Origin: Parasphingopyxis algicola
GTDB taxonomy: Bacteria > Pseudomonadota > Alphaproteobacteria > Sphingomonadales > Sphingomonadaceae
Direction: 5' to 3'
Assembly (NCBI RefSeq): GCF_013378075.1
Contig: NZ_CP051131.1
Coordinates: 620,001-684,000 of the forward strand
DNA: 64,000 nt
Positions 29,553 to 38,984 of the stretch are shown here, piece by piece (the first letter of the stretch is position 1; each line of letters begins with the position of its first letter). The notes beneath the pieces were generated by a model. The model was not told the DNA's origin, did not search any database, and was given only the letters and a program-made list of their open reading frames with translations. The translations under genes and the position numbers were made by a program.

Positions 29553-30046
29553 GCCCTAACTTCCGGCTCCGGGTAACGGATGGCGAGGATTTCGTAATCC
29601 TTGGGCCCGGCCGGCAGCCTGACCGTCCGGCTGTCGCCGACGGCTGCGCGTTTCAGCGCATTGGCCAATGGCGAGACCCAGCTGATCCGGCCTGCCGATG
29701 CATCCGCCTCGTCCTCGCCGACCAGGGTGACAACGCGTTCTTCGTCTTCTTCGTCGACCAGCGTGACTGTCGCACCGAAATAGATACGGCTCTTGTCGGG
29801 CTGCTCGGCCGGGTCGACGATCTGCGCCGCCTTCATGCGGCGCGACAGGAAACTGAGCCGCCGGTCGATCTCGCGCAGCTTCTTGCGGCCATAGATATAA
29901 TCGCCATTCTCGCTGCGGTCGCCATTGCCCGCGGCCCAGCTGATCACCTCGACCAGTTCCGGGCGTTCCTTGCCGAACAGCCGCTCATATTCGGACTTCA
30001 GCGCGGCGAAACCTTCGGGCGTGATGTAGTTGACGCGGGTTGCCAT
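29549..30046 (-). CDS. greB: Transcription elongation factor GreB
   Basis: The protein has 165 residues. Gre factors stimulate RNA polymerase to cleave backtracked transcripts. The N-terminal coiled coil (residues 10-80) carries the acidic tip with NGDRSENGDYIYGRKKLREI, whose pattern and length point to GreB rather than GreA. The C-terminal FKBP-like domain includes VTLVDEEDEERVVTLVGEDE and RISWVSPLANALKRAAVGD. It starts one base inside the stop of the lytic transglycosylase gene (TAATG), so translation of the two is probably coupled. Confidence 0.93.
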   Translation of the reverse strand: MATRVNYITPEGFAALKSEYERLFGKERPELVEVISWAAGNGDRSENGDYIYGRKKLREIDRRLSFLSRRMKAAQIVDPAEQPDKSRIYFGATVTLVDEEDEERVVTLVGEDEADASAGRISWVSPLANALKRAAVGDSRTVRLPAGPKDYEILAIRYPEPEVRA

Positions 30047-32064
30047 TACCCCGGCGTGGATTTTCCGAGATAGCGCGACAGCGGCATGTTCGAGCGCGGC
30101 ATGAAGGCGCGGTCGGGATGGAGAAGATCGTACATCACGGCGTTTTCGAGCACGCGCTGGACGTAATTCTTCGTTTCGAAAATCGGGATTTCCTCGATCC
30201 AGCGCACGATATCGACGCTCGGCGTGCGCGGATCGCCATTGGCGCGGATCCAGCGATTGGCGTTGCCCGGCCCCGCATTGTAGCTCGCCGCCGCCAGCAC
30301 ATGGTTGCGCCAGCGCTCGAGCAGACTCTCGTAATAGGCGCGGCCGAGCAGGATCGAATATTGCGGATCGTTGGTGAGCGCCGAGCGGCTGTAGCCGCGC
30401 CCGATCCAGCGCGACACTTCGCGCGCAGTTCCGGGCATGAACTGCATGAGCCCGCGGGCACCTGCATGGCTCACGGCGCGCGGGTCGAACTGGCTTTCCT
30501 GCCGCGCGATCGCATGGACCGGGGTGAAGAAGCGTTCGGCGCCGCGCGGCATCGGAACGATCGGATAACCATAGACCGTCGCATCGAACCCGTTCACGCG
30601 GGCGCTGCGATGGGTCATCACGGCCAGATCCTGGCGGCCGATCTGGCTGGCGAGCTGCGCGGCGAAATGGTGATCGTCCTCGGTTTCTATCTGGGCCGTA
30701 AGCTCTCGCAGGAAACGGCTCTGCGTATTCCAGGCGCCGAGTTCGCCGAGCATCCGGATCGCGCGGACCAGCTCGCTTTCGGCAAAGCGGCTGTTAGCGG
30801 CGAGCGCCGCATAGTCCTGCCGCGTTGCCTGCGGCACCCGCAATTCGCGGCTCAGCCGTTCGGTGGCGAGCTGGCCGTAGAAATAATCGTAATAGACGGC
30901 GGCTTCCTCGTAGAAGCCGTTCGCCTCGTCCCGGCGTCCGGCGGCCTCGGCCGCCCGTCCGGCCCAGTAGAAACCCTTGGAGCGGGTCTGCGGCGTCCGC
31001 GCGGCGCGGCCATAGCGTTCGAACATGCCGATCGCCTCCGCCGGCCGGTTCTGGTGCCAGAGCGCCGTCGTTCCGGCGAGCCAGGTCAGGCTCGTATAAT
31101 CGTCGCGGACACCGAGATCCTCGCCGCTGACATCGGTGCCCGGCTCGAACGCATCGTCGACCTTGCTGGCGATCGCGAAGGCGCGGGACCATTGCCGGTC
31201 GTTCGCCGCCGCGCGCGCATTGAGCAGCAGCACCTCGAACCATTCTTCGGCATCGATCGGGCGATACTGGAGCGCCGGCCGGTTGGCGAGCAGGTTGCGG
31301 GCCTCGAGCGACCGGCCGTTGTTGCGCAGCCACATCGCGCGTTCGGCGACATAGCCCGGATCGCCCATGGCCGCGCCGCCCGCCTCGGCACCGGCGCCCG
31401 TCGCCAGCCGCAAGCGGGCGGAATGCGCATCCCGGCGGGCGCTCGACGTCAGCGACAAGGTGCGGGCGGCGGCCGATACATCGTCCTGCCAGAGCAGGAA
31501 ATCGAACCGCGCATCATGGTCGGCCGGCGACAGCGCACCGGCGAAACGCGAAAGGATCACGGCTTCGTCGGACGAAGCGGAATCCCGGTCGAACGAACCC
31601 AGCCGCCAGGCCTCGCGCGCGAAACGCGCCGCTTCGTCATCGCGGCCCAATGCCGCCAGGGCTTCGGCGTAGCGCAATGCGCCCGATGCGGTGAGCGGCT
31701 CGAACCGTTCGAAGAATGCCGCCAGCGAGCGCGGCGAGATGCCGGTCGCGGGAATCTGGTTCTCGGCAATACGCCGCATCCGTGCCTCGCCGGGCCAACC
31801 GGGATGCGACACGAGAAAACTCGCATAATCGTTGAAGGGCAGGGAGTCGCTCTGCTGCAACCGGTTCCACCGCAGGATGGCCTCGCCGAGCGGATGGGCG
31901 CGCGGCACGGCGCCCACCGAACCGGCGCCCGAAACGCCGAGCCGGCTCGCATACCAGGCGCGCTGGTCCGACGTCAGGGATTGGGCCGAAGCGATGCTCG
32001 ATCCGGCAAGAGCGGCGGCGCCCATCACCATGAGCGCAAAGGTCTTTTTCAACATGCTGGACAT
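30046..32064 (-). CDS. Soluble lytic murein transglycosylase (Slt70-like)
   Basis: The protein has 672 residues from the ATG at 32064, which gives a signal peptide (KKTFALMVMGAAALAGSSIASA). In-frame sequence continues upstream to 32508 but lacks homology and would hide the signal. A long alpha-helical superhelix (about 60-490) rich in Ala, Arg and Trp matches the Slt70 U-shaped domain. The C-terminal SLT domain has the catalytic glutamate in AIARQESQFDPRAVS, followed by GARGLMQFMPGTAREV and ILAAASYNAGPGNANRW-type sequence. It cleaves murein to 1,6-anhydromuropeptides in the periplasm. greB follows immediately. Confidence 0.92.
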   Translation of the reverse strand: MSSMLKKTFALMVMGAAALAGSSIASAQSLTSDQRAWYASRLGVSGAGSVGAVPRAHPLGEAILRWNRLQQSDSLPFNDYASFLVSHPGWPGEARMRRIAENQIPATGISPRSLAAFFERFEPLTASGALRYAEALAALGRDDEAARFAREAWRLGSFDRDSASSDEAVILSRFAGALSPADHDARFDFLLWQDDVSAAARTLSLTSSARRDAHSARLRLATGAGAEAGGAAMGDPGYVAERAMWLRNNGRSLEARNLLANRPALQYRPIDAEEWFEVLLLNARAAANDRQWSRAFAIASKVDDAFEPGTDVSGEDLGVRDDYTSLTWLAGTTALWHQNRPAEAIGMFERYGRAARTPQTRSKGFYWAGRAAEAAGRRDEANGFYEEAAVYYDYFYGQLATERLSRELRVPQATRQDYAALAANSRFAESELVRAIRMLGELGAWNTQSRFLRELTAQIETEDDHHFAAQLASQIGRQDLAVMTHRSARVNGFDATVYGYPIVPMPRGAERFFTPVHAIARQESQFDPRAVSHAGARGLMQFMPGTAREVSRWIGRGYSRSALTNDPQYSILLGRAYYESLLERWRNHVLAAASYNAGPGNANRWIRANGDPRTPSVDIVRWIEEIPIFETKNYVQRVLENAVMYDLLHPDRAFMPRSNMPLSRYLGKSTPG

Positions 32065-32157
32065 AGTGCGCGCACAATCCTTATCTGGCGATGAATGGAA
32101 CCCCACTGATTTGCCGGTGATATGCCGCGCAAACATGTGGAGGTGAAGGAGAAATTT

Positions 32158-33039
32158 ATGTTCAGCGGGTCGATTCCGGCTCTGGTGACACCCTTTCGCG
32201 ACGGATCGTTTGACGAGGCGGCCTATCGGAGCTTCATCGACTGGCAAATCGAGGAGGGGAGCAGTGGTCTCGTTCCGTGCGGAACGACGGGCGAAGCGGC
32301 AACCCAGAGCTTCGAAGAACATTTCGAGGTCGTGCGCGTCTGCGTCGATCAGGCGGGCGGCCGGGTGCCGGTGATCGCAGGCTGCGGGTCGAACGACACC
32401 CAATCGGCGATCAAGAACCTGAACAAGGCGAAGGAACTCGGGGCCACGGCCGGCCTCGTGGTCCCGCCCTATTACAACAAGCCGAGCCAGGAAGGCATCT
32501 ACCGCCATTTCGAGGCGATCATCGCCGCCTGCGACTTGCCGATCGTGCTCTACAACGTGCCGGGGCGCACGGCATCGGACATCGCGGTCGAAACCATGCA
32601 GCGGTTGCGGAAGTTCCCGTCGGTTATCGGGGTCAAGGACGCGACCGCGGACATGGACCGGATCAGCGCCCAGCGCGCGGCCTGCGGCGCCGATTTCTGC
32701 CAGCTTTCGGGCAATGACTATCTGACGCTAGGCTATCTCGCGATGGGCGGCGCGGGCTGCATCTCGGTAACCGCGAACGTCGCGCCGCGACTGTGCGCCG
32801 AATTCCAGGCGGCCTGGGCGCGCGGCGATACGGACGAGGCGCTGGCGCTCAACGACCGGCTCTATCCGCTGCACGGCGCGATGTTCGCGGACGCCTCGCC
32901 GGGACCGGCGAAATATGCACTGACGAAAGTGCGGCCCGGCTTTCCGGGCGAATTGCGGCTGCCGATGACCTGGCCCTCGGAGGAAGCGCAAGTCCTGGTC
33001 GATTCAGCGCTTGGTCATGCTGGCCTGCTAGAGGACTGA
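32158..33039 (+). CDS. dapA: 4-hydroxy-tetrahydrodipicolinate synthase
   Basis: The protein has 293 residues. DapA condenses pyruvate with aspartate semialdehyde in lysine and diaminopimelate synthesis, feeding murein. The start at 32158 has AAGGAG five bases upstream and gives MFSGSIPALVTPF; the ATG at 32122 adds unrelated residues. The active site is complete: Schiff-base Lys160 in VIGVKDATAD, Tyr132 in VLYNVPGRTASD, and the GTTGE loop at 42-46. smpB follows three bases after the stop. The gene is divergent from the transglycosylase gene. Confidence 0.97.
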   Translation: MFSGSIPALVTPFRDGSFDEAAYRSFIDWQIEEGSSGLVPCGTTGEAATQSFEEHFEVVRVCVDQAGGRVPVIAGCGSNDTQSAIKNLNKAKELGATAGLVVPPYYNKPSQEGIYRHFEAIIAACDLPIVLYNVPGRTASDIAVETMQRLRKFPSVIGVKDATADMDRISAQRAACGADFCQLSGNDYLTLGYLAMGGAGCISVTANVAPRLCAEFQAAWARGDTDEALALNDRLYPLHGAMFADASPGPAKYALTKVRPGFPGELRLPMTWPSEEAQVLVDSALGHAGLLED

Positions 33040-33042
33040 ACC

Positions 33043-33525
33043 ATGGCGCGCCCGCAACCCGCAACGTTCGACAAGGTCAAGACCGTCGCCGAGAACCGGC
33101 GCGCGCGCTATGATTATGCGCTCGAGGACAAATTCGAGGCGGGGATCGCACTGACCGGCACCGAGGTGAAGTCGCTGCGGTTCGGCGAGGGGGCGATCGC
33201 CGAAAGCTATGCCGATATCGAGGATGGCGAGGTCTGGCTGATCAACGCCAACATCCCGGAATTCAGCCATGGCAACCGGTTCAATCATGAGGCCAAGCGG
33301 CCGCGCAAATTGCTGCTCAACGCCCACGAGATCAACAAGATACGCGGGGCGGTGGAACGCAAGGGCATGACGCTCGTGCCGCTGTCCATCTATTTCAACT
33401 CGAAGGGCAAGGCGAAGGTCGAACTGGCGCTGGCCAAGGGCAAGAAACAGCATGACAAGCGGGCCACCGAAAAGGCGCGCGACTGGAAGAGGGAACAGGG
33501 CCGCCTGCTACGCGAACGTGGCTAA
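33043..33525 (+). CDS. smpB: SsrA-binding protein SmpB
   Basis: The protein has 160 residues. SmpB binds tmRNA and delivers it to stalled ribosomes for trans-translation. Family blocks are [55 protein letters not shown] and the basic C-terminal tail beginning [20 protein letters not shown] that inserts into the decoding centre. The dapA-smpB adjacency is common in alphaproteobacteria. Its last eight bases overlap the DUF2062 gene. No tmRNA gene was seen in this window. Confidence 0.97.
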   Translation: MARPQPATFDKVKTVAENRRARYDYALEDKFEAGIALTGTEVKSLRFGEGAIAESYADIEDGEVWLINANIPEFSHGNRFNHEAKRPRKLLLNAHEINKIRGAVERKGMTLVPLSIYFNSKGKAKVELALAKGKKQHDKRATEKARDWKREQGRLLRERG

Positions 33526-34102
33526 AACAAACCGCGAGAGCGGTCCTTTCGTCCGCTGGGTGCGGCGGCATTCTCCGAGCCGCGAGGAGCTCGCGCGCAA
33601 CCGGCTCATCCGCCCGTTCGCCTCGCGGGTGATGCACAGCTATCTGTGGCGGTTCAACCGGCGTTCGGTACCGCGCGGCGCGGCGCTCGGCATGGTGGTC
33701 GGCATTCTCGTTATGGTGCCGGGCATCCAGATGATCGCCTCGGCGCTTCTGGCCTTGCCCTTTCGCGCCAATATCCCGGTCGCCGCCGCCGTCACCTTTA
33801 CGAGCAACCCGATCACCACGCCGTTTATCATCATCGGCGCGATTTTCGTCGGCAACGAGGTCTTCGGCCTCGAAGCCGATCCCGCCCATTTCCAGACACT
33901 GGTGGAGCGGCAGGCGGGCGTTTCGGAATGGTTCGCCTGGTTCGCGACCGACGCCGCGCCGGCCATGCTCGGCGGGTTGTTGGTCATCGCGGTGATCTCG
34001 GCCGTTATCGCCTATCTGCTCGCCGACTGGTTCTGGCGCTATCGCGTCGCGCGCCGCTGGAAACGGCGCCATGCGGGCGGCGAAGACGGAGGAAAGCCCT
34101 GA
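33518..34102 (+). CDS. DUF2062 membrane protein
   Basis: The protein has 194 residues from a GTG at 33518 that overlaps the smpB stop by eight bases ([17 protein letters not shown]). No ribosome binding site is visible, consistent with coupled translation. Two or three hydrophobic segments ([26 protein letters not shown], split around Pro, and [22 protein letters not shown]) and the region [19 protein letters not shown] match DUF2062, an inner-membrane family of unknown role. The stop overlaps the cckA start (TGATG). Its steady position before cckA suggests co-expression only. Confidence 0.83.
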   Translation: MAKTNRESGPFVRWVRRHSPSREELARNRLIRPFASRVMHSYLWRFNRRSVPRGAALGMVVGILVMVPGIQMIASALLALPFRANIPVAAAVTFTSNPITTPFIIIGAIFVGNEVFGLEADPAHFQTLVERQAGVSEWFAWFATDAAPAMLGGLLVIAVISAVIAYLLADWFWRYRVARRWKRRHAGGEDGGKP

Positions 34103-36567
34103 TGGCGAGCCTCGCACCCGACAGCCGGGACCGGCATCCGACGGCATATCGGCTGATCGACCGCACGCTCCTCGCGATCGTGGCGCTGGCCGGGATCGGG
34201 TCTTCGGTCCTGCTCATGTTTCTGCTCGAAAGCCCGGTATTCGCGGCGGGTTTCGGCGCTCTGTTCGTCACGGCGCTGGGCGTCGCGCTCATCGCGGCCC
34301 GGCGCCGGCCGGCGGACGCCGCGGTGGCGCGCGGGCCCGACCGGGCGCTGATCCGCACGGCGATCGAAGGCGGCGGCGCGCCGGTCGCGGTGACCGACCG
34401 GCAGGGGCTGCTCGTCGTCGCGAACAGTCTTTTCGAAAGGGATTTTCGCGGCGCACCGACGCCGCCGGCGCTCCCGTTCGGGGAGGAAGGCGTCGACCGG
34501 TTGACGAATGCCGGGCGAACGGCCTGGCGCGACGGCCGGGGTACCGCTCCGGCGCTTAGGACGCCGCAGGGAATCTATGACGCGGTCGTCGAACGCGGCG
34601 GCGAGCAGGACGATTTCCTCATCTGGCGTTTCATGCCCGCGGCCGGGACCGACATGGTCGGCGAGGCGCGGCGGCTGCTGGAAAGCGCGGCGGGCAATGC
34701 GCTCGGCATTGCCGGCGTGATGGCCGTTCTCGTCGACAGCGGCGGGCGGATGATCGCCGCGAACCAGGTCTTCCGGAAACGCGCGCTCGGATCTTCGCAG
34801 GAACGGCTGCGCGGCCGGGATTTCACCGACTGTCTCGAAACCGGCGAGGACCGGTTGCTGCGGATGGCGCGGGAAGGCGAGGACGGGCCGCCGCTCCGTC
34901 TCGTCCAGGTGCCGATCCCGACCGCGTCGGACGAGGCCGATCCGCTGCTCTTCTTCCTGCTCGACGAAATCCCCGGGCCGGGCCGGGCGACCGACAGCGC
35001 CGACATCCATGCGCTGCTCGGCATGTTGCCGCTGGGCCTGGCACTGGCCGAGCGCGACGGCCGATTCCTTTATATCAATGCTGCGTTCCGCCGCGCGGCC
35101 GGCCTCGCCGACGACGCCCAGCCCGTCTATCCGGGCGACCTGGTCGTGGACGAGGACAAGACCGCGGTCGCCAATGCGGTCCGGCGCTTCGCCAACAGCG
35201 CCTCGATCTCCGCCGATATCGCCCTGCGCCTCCGGCACCAGCCCGACGAAACCGTCGCGATGACCGTCGCCGGCGCGCCCGGTCTCGGCGAGGCGGCGGT
35301 GCTGCTCAGCCTCAAGGACAATAGCGAGGACGAGAAGCTGAAGCGGCAGGTCGCCCAGGCCACCAAGATGCAGGCGGTCGGCCAGCTCGCCGGCGGCGTC
35401 GCGCATGATTTCAACAATATCCTGACCGCGATCATCGGCCATTGCGACCTCATGCTGTTGCGGCATACGCCCGGCGACAGCGATTATGACGATATCCAGC
35501 AGATCAAATCCAATTCAAACCGCGCCGCCGGCCTGACGCGCCAGCTGCTCGCCTTCTCGCGGCAGCAGACGTTGCGGCCGCAAATTCTCCAGCTGCCCGA
35601 TGTCGTCTCCGAAGTCTCGAACCTGCTCAAGCGGCTGCTCGGCGAAACGGTGTCGCTCGACATCCATCACGGCCGCAATCTCGGTCCCGTCCGCGCGGAT
35701 CCCGGCCAGCTCGAACAGGTGATCGTCAATCTCGCGGTCAATGCGCGCGACGCGATCCAGTCGCGCGAGGATGGCGACGGGCGCGGCACGCTGACGCTCG
35801 AAACCTTTGCGGTTTCGGCGCCGGAGGTCGAGGCGATGAGCCATGACGTCATGCCCGCGGCCGACTATACCGCGTTCCGGCTGACCGACACCGGAATCGG
35901 CATCGCGCCCGAGGCGCTGGGCAAGATATTCGAGCCTTTCTACACGACCAAGGAAGTGGGGAGGGGGACCGGCCTCGGCCTCTCGACCGTATACGGCATC
36001 GTCAAGCAATCGGGCGGCTATATCTTCGCCGATTCCGAGGTCGGCACGGGAACCGCCTTCACCATCTACCTGCCCGCCCATCGCGGCGATGCGGCAGTCG
36101 GAGCCCAACCGTCCGCAGGCGCGGCGGAGACGCCGACGGAATCGCCGGCCGACGAACCGCCGCCGCCGACTCCCGCTCCCGCCACCGAAGCATGGGGCAG
36201 CGGCACCGTCCTCGTCGTCGAGGACGAGGACATGGTCCGCGCGGTCGCCGAACGCGCCCTGACGCGGCAGGGCTATAGCGTGGTGACCGCCGAGGATGGC
36301 GAGGATGCCCTGCGCATCATCGCCGAGCGCCAGGATTTCGACCTGATCCTCTCGGATGTCGTAATGCCCGGCATGGACGGGCCGACGATGGCCACCGAGT
36401 TGCGCGAGACCATGCCCGACGTGCCGATCCTGTTCATGTCCGGCTATGCCGAGGAACAGTTGCGCAAGTCGATCGATATCGAGCAGGTCCATTTCCTGCC
36501 CAAACCCTTCTCCGTCCAGCAACTGGCCGAGGCCGTGCGGGACATCATGAAGGATATCGCGCAATAG
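34102..36567 (+). CDS. cckA: CckA-type hybrid sensor histidine kinase
   Basis: The protein has 821 residues and starts in TGATG after GGAGG. Two N-terminal membrane helices (about 21-42 and 45-66) are followed by PAS-like sensory regions to about 410. The dimerisation and phosphoacceptor helix has His435 in GGVAHDFNNILTAIIGHCD, the ATPase domain has NLAVNARDAIQ, DTGIGIAPEA and GRGTGLGLSTVYG, and a C-terminal receiver carries Asp752 in LSDVVMPGMDGP. This order is typical of CckA, which through ChpT controls CtrA in the alphaproteobacterial cell cycle. The name is by architecture; ctrA and chpT are not in the window. Confidence 0.9.
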   Translation: MASLAPDSRDRHPTAYRLIDRTLLAIVALAGIGSSVLLMFLLESPVFAAGFGALFVTALGVALIAARRRPADAAVARGPDRALIRTAIEGGGAPVAVTDRQGLLVVANSLFERDFRGAPTPPALPFGEEGVDRLTNAGRTAWRDGRGTAPALRTPQGIYDAVVERGGEQDDFLIWRFMPAAGTDMVGEARRLLESAAGNALGIAGVMAVLVDSGGRMIAANQVFRKRALGSSQERLRGRDFTDCLETGEDRLLRMAREGEDGPPLRLVQVPIPTASDEADPLLFFLLDEIPGPGRATDSADIHALLGMLPLGLALAERDGRFLYINAAFRRAAGLADDAQPVYPGDLVVDEDKTAVANAVRRFANSASISADIALRLRHQPDETVAMTVAGAPGLGEAAVLLSLKDNSEDEKLKRQVAQATKMQAVGQLAGGVAHDFNNILTAIIGHCDLMLLRHTPGDSDYDDIQQIKSNSNRAAGLTRQLLAFSRQQTLRPQILQLPDVVSEVSNLLKRLLGETVSLDIHHGRNLGPVRADPGQLEQVIVNLAVNARDAIQSREDGDGRGTLTLETFAVSAPEVEAMSHDVMPAADYTAFRLTDTGIGIAPEALGKIFEPFYTTKEVGRGTGLGLSTVYGIVKQSGGYIFADSEVGTGTAFTIYLPAHRGDAAVGAQPSAGAAETPTESPADEPPPPTPAPATEAWGSGTVLVVEDEDMVRAVAERALTRQGYSVVTAEDGEDALRIIAERQDFDLILSDVVMPGMDGPTMATELRETMPDVPILFMSGYAEEQLRKSIDIEQVHFLPKPFSVQQLAEAVRDIMKDIAQ

Positions 36568-36634
36568 ACTTGCTGACAGGCGGGGAGGGCGCGGCCCTTT
36601 ATCGATTGGAAAAACGGGGATAATCGGGCTCGAC

Positions 36635-36994
36635 ATGACAAAGGCACGTATTCTGATCGTCGAGGACGAGGCGTTGATCGCCATGATGCTCGAGGATTTC
36701 GTCGAAACGCTCGGACATGAGGTGGCGGGAATCGTCGACTCGCTGGAGGCCGGGCTGGCGGCGGTCGCGGACATCGATTTCGATCTCGCGATGCTCGACG
36801 TCAATCTGCGCGAACGCAAGGCGAGCTGGCCGATCGCCGATGCGCTCGACGAGGCCGGCAAACCCTTTCTGTTCACAAGCGGCGGCGATCTCGAAAAACC
36901 GCCCGAACGGCACCGCAGCCGGCCGTTTCTCGCCAAACCATTCACGCTGGAGGGTGTGCGCGCCGCATTGGAGACGGGCCTGCAAACGGAATAA
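36635..36994 (+). CDS. Stand-alone response-regulator receiver protein
   Basis: The protein has 119 residues consisting only of a receiver domain. The acidic pocket is Glu10/Asp11, the phosphoacceptor is Asp55 in LAMLDVNLRE, and the switch residues Thr81 (FLFTSGG) and Lys101 (LAKPF) are present, so it should be phosphorylatable. There is no output domain. Single-domain receivers often act as phosphate sinks or shuttles for hybrid kinases. It lies 67 bases after cckA and 90 before recA. A functional link to CckA is inferred from position only. Confidence 0.85.
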   Translation: MTKARILIVEDEALIAMMLEDFVETLGHEVAGIVDSLEAGLAAVADIDFDLAMLDVNLRERKASWPIADALDEAGKPFLFTSGGDLEKPPERHRSRPFLAKPFTLEGVRAALETGLQTE

Positions 36995-36996
36995 TT

Positions 36997-37032
36997 GTTC
37001 CCCTCTTGTTCTTCCGGAACAAAGCGTATACA
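36997..37032 (+). promoter_or_regulatory. LexA (SOS) box and promoter of recA
   Basis: GTTC-CCCTCTT-GTTC at 36997-37011 fits the alphaproteobacterial LexA operator GTTC-N7-GTTC exactly. It overlaps a plausible -35 element (TTGTTC at 37006-37011), with a -10 candidate TATACA at 37027-37032. LexA would block RNA polymerase until RecA-dependent self-cleavage. The site starts three bases after the stop of the upstream receiver gene, so recA has its own promoter. A second short palindrome, GTTCTTCCGGAAC, overlaps the right half-site. Confidence 0.85.
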
Positions 37033-37084
37033 AAGAAGCCAGCGTTGAACGAGCGGCGCGGAGCTTCTAGGAGGGAAACAGGCA

Positions 37085-38164
37085 ATGGCAGCCCATCTCA
37101 AAGTGATCGATTCCAACGGAAAAAAGGACGATATGGACAGGCAGAAGGCGCTCGACGCCGCACTCGCGCAGATTGACCGGGCCTTTGGCAAGGGATCGGC
37201 GATGAAACTCGGATCGCGCGAAGCGATCGAAATCGATGCCGTTTCCACCGGATCGCTCGGGCTCGATATCGCGCTCGGCATCGGCGGCCTGCCGCGCGGC
37301 CGGATCGTCGAGATTTACGGGCCCGAAAGCTCGGGCAAGACGACGCTCGCGCTGCACACCATCGCCGAAGCGCAGAAGACCGGCGGCACGGCGGCCTTTA
37401 TCGATGCCGAACACGCGCTCGATCCGGCCTATGCGAAGAAGCTCGGCGTCGATATCGACGAACTGATCATCTCCCAGCCCGATACCGGCGAACAGGCGCT
37501 CGAGATCGCCGATACGCTGGTCCGCTCCAATGCGGTCGATATTCTCGTCATCGATTCGGTGGCGGCGCTGGTCCCGCGTGCGGAAATCGAGGGCGAGATG
37601 GGCGACAGCCATGTCGGCCTGCAGGCCCGGCTGATGAGCCAGGCGCTCAGAAAGCTGACCGGTTCGATCAACCGCTCGAAATGCATGGTCATCTTCATCA
37701 ACCAGATCCGGATGAAGATCGGCGTCATGTATGGCAGCCCCGAGACCACATCGGGCGGCAACGCCCTCAAATTCTACGCGAGCGTGCGGCTCGACATCCG
37801 CCGGATCGGCCAGATCAAGGATCGCGACGAGATCGTCGGCAACGCGACCCGCGTGAAGGTCGTCAAGAACAAGGTCGCCCCGCCGTTCAAGCAGGTCGAG
37901 TTCGACATCATGTACGGCCAGGGTATCTCGAAGATGGGCGAGATACTCGATCTCGGCGTCAAGGCCGGGATCGTCGAGAAATCGGGCTCCTGGTTCTCCT
38001 ATGATTCGACCCGGATCGGCCAGGGGCGCGAGAACTCCAAGGCCTTCCTCCTCGAAAATCCCGAAATCTGCGCGAAGATCGAAAATGCGATCCGCGGCAA
38101 GGAAGAGGAAGTGGCCGAGGAAATGATGGCCGGGCCCGGAAACGAGGAAGCGTCGGACGAATAG
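37085..38164 (+). CDS. recA: Recombinase RecA
   Basis: The protein has 359 residues. RecA forms filaments on single-stranded DNA, performs strand exchange and activates LexA cleavage. The Walker A motif GPESSGKTT lies at 79-87, with Walker B in [19 protein letters not shown]. The DNA-binding loops [19 protein letters not shown] and [17 protein letters not shown] and the family block [17 protein letters not shown] are intact. AGGAGG precedes the ATG. The C-terminus is acidic ([13 protein letters not shown]...), as usual. The gene is flanked by a LexA box and a terminator, so it is probably monocistronic. Confidence 0.98.
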   Translation: MAAHLKVIDSNGKKDDMDRQKALDAALAQIDRAFGKGSAMKLGSREAIEIDAVSTGSLGLDIALGIGGLPRGRIVEIYGPESSGKTTLALHTIAEAQKTGGTAAFIDAEHALDPAYAKKLGVDIDELIISQPDTGEQALEIADTLVRSNAVDILVIDSVAALVPRAEIEGEMGDSHVGLQARLMSQALRKLTGSINRSKCMVIFINQIRMKIGVMYGSPETTSGGNALKFYASVRLDIRRIGQIKDRDEIVGNATRVKVVKNKVAPPFKQVEFDIMYGQGISKMGEILDLGVKAGIVEKSGSWFSYDSTRIGQGRENSKAFLLENPEICAKIENAIRGKEEEVAEEMMAGPGNEEASDE

Positions 38165-38190
38165 GCCACTCGCTTTCGTTCGATACGGCG

Positions 38191-38228
38191 AAAGGCTCGT
38201 CCTCCCCCCCGACGGGCCTTTTGCTTTT
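38191..38228 (+). terminator. Rho-independent terminator of recA
   Basis: AAAGGCTCGTC (38191-38201) pairs with GACGGGCCTTT (38211-38221) over eleven positions with one G-U wobble, leaving a short C-rich loop. The following TGCTTTT provides a T-rich tract. It begins 27 bases after the recA stop and precedes the GST gene. Confidence 0.75.
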
Positions 38229-38285
38229 CCGGCCGCAATTGCCTAGCGAAAATGCCCGCCGCGATTGAACAGGGGAAATCGCCCG

Positions 38286-38912
38286 ATGACCGTGCTCGTC
38301 CATCATCTCGAAAATTCGCGCTCCCAGCGCATCCTGTGGCTGCTCGAGGAGCTGGAGCTCGATTATGAGGTCAAACGCTATGACCGCGATCCGAAGACCA
38401 TGCTCGCGCCGCCGGAACTCAAACAGGTCCATCCGCTCGGTAAATCGCCGGTCATAACGGTCGACGACCGCACCCTCATCGAAACCGGCGCGATCGTCGA
38501 ATATCTGGTCGCCAAGGCGGGTGGAGCCCTGGGCGCACCGGCGCATGTCGAGGAGAGCCTGCGATACCGCCAGTTCCTCCATTATGCGGAAGGATCGCTG
38601 ATGCCGCCCTTGCTCTCGATCCTCGTCGTCAACCGGCTCGGGCTGCTCGGCCGGCCCGCGCGCAAACCGCTGCTCGCGATGTTCGCAGACCATTTGCGCT
38701 GGCTCAACGACGAGCTTTTCCAACGCCCCTGGTTCGCCGGCGACAGCTTTACCGCGGCCGATATCATGATGAGCTTTCCGCTCGAAGCCGCGCGCGACCG
38801 GGCCGGGCTCGACGACCGCTATCCGAACCTGCTCGCCTGGCTCGAGACGATCCATGCCCGCCCCGCCTATCAGCGCGCCCTCGCGCGTGGCGGCGATTAT
38901 GCCTATGCCTAA
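38286..38912 (+). CDS. Glutathione S-transferase family protein
   Basis: The protein has 208 residues. The N-terminal thioredoxin-like domain (VLVHHLENSRSQRILWLLEE) has a serine-rich region at the catalytic position, and the glutathione-binding cis-Pro/ESGA-like block reads GKSPVITVDDRTLIETGAIVEYL in shorter pieces GKSPVITVDD and LIETGAIVEYL. A helical C-terminal domain includes FAGDSFTAADIMMSFPLEAA. The substrate is unknown. The ATG at 38286 was preferred over a TTG at 38265 for homology. AGGGG lies ten bases upstream. Confidence 0.9.
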   Translation: MTVLVHHLENSRSQRILWLLEELELDYEVKRYDRDPKTMLAPPELKQVHPLGKSPVITVDDRTLIETGAIVEYLVAKAGGALGAPAHVEESLRYRQFLHYAEGSLMPPLLSILVVNRLGLLGRPARKPLLAMFADHLRWLNDELFQRPWFAGDSFTAADIMMSFPLEAARDRAGLDDRYPNLLAWLETIHARPAYQRALARGGDYAYA

Positions 38913-38984
38913 CGCCTGAGACCCGGGCCGGGATCGGCGCAAAGCCCGCTTGCCCGGGCCGCCCGGCTTGCCTACATGCCGCGC

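Noticed and set aside
32065-32508. N-terminal extension of the lytic transglycosylase to 32508
   Set aside because: It would run through the dapA start region and place the signal peptide 148 residues inside; the ATG at 32064 gives a proper secretory N-terminus.
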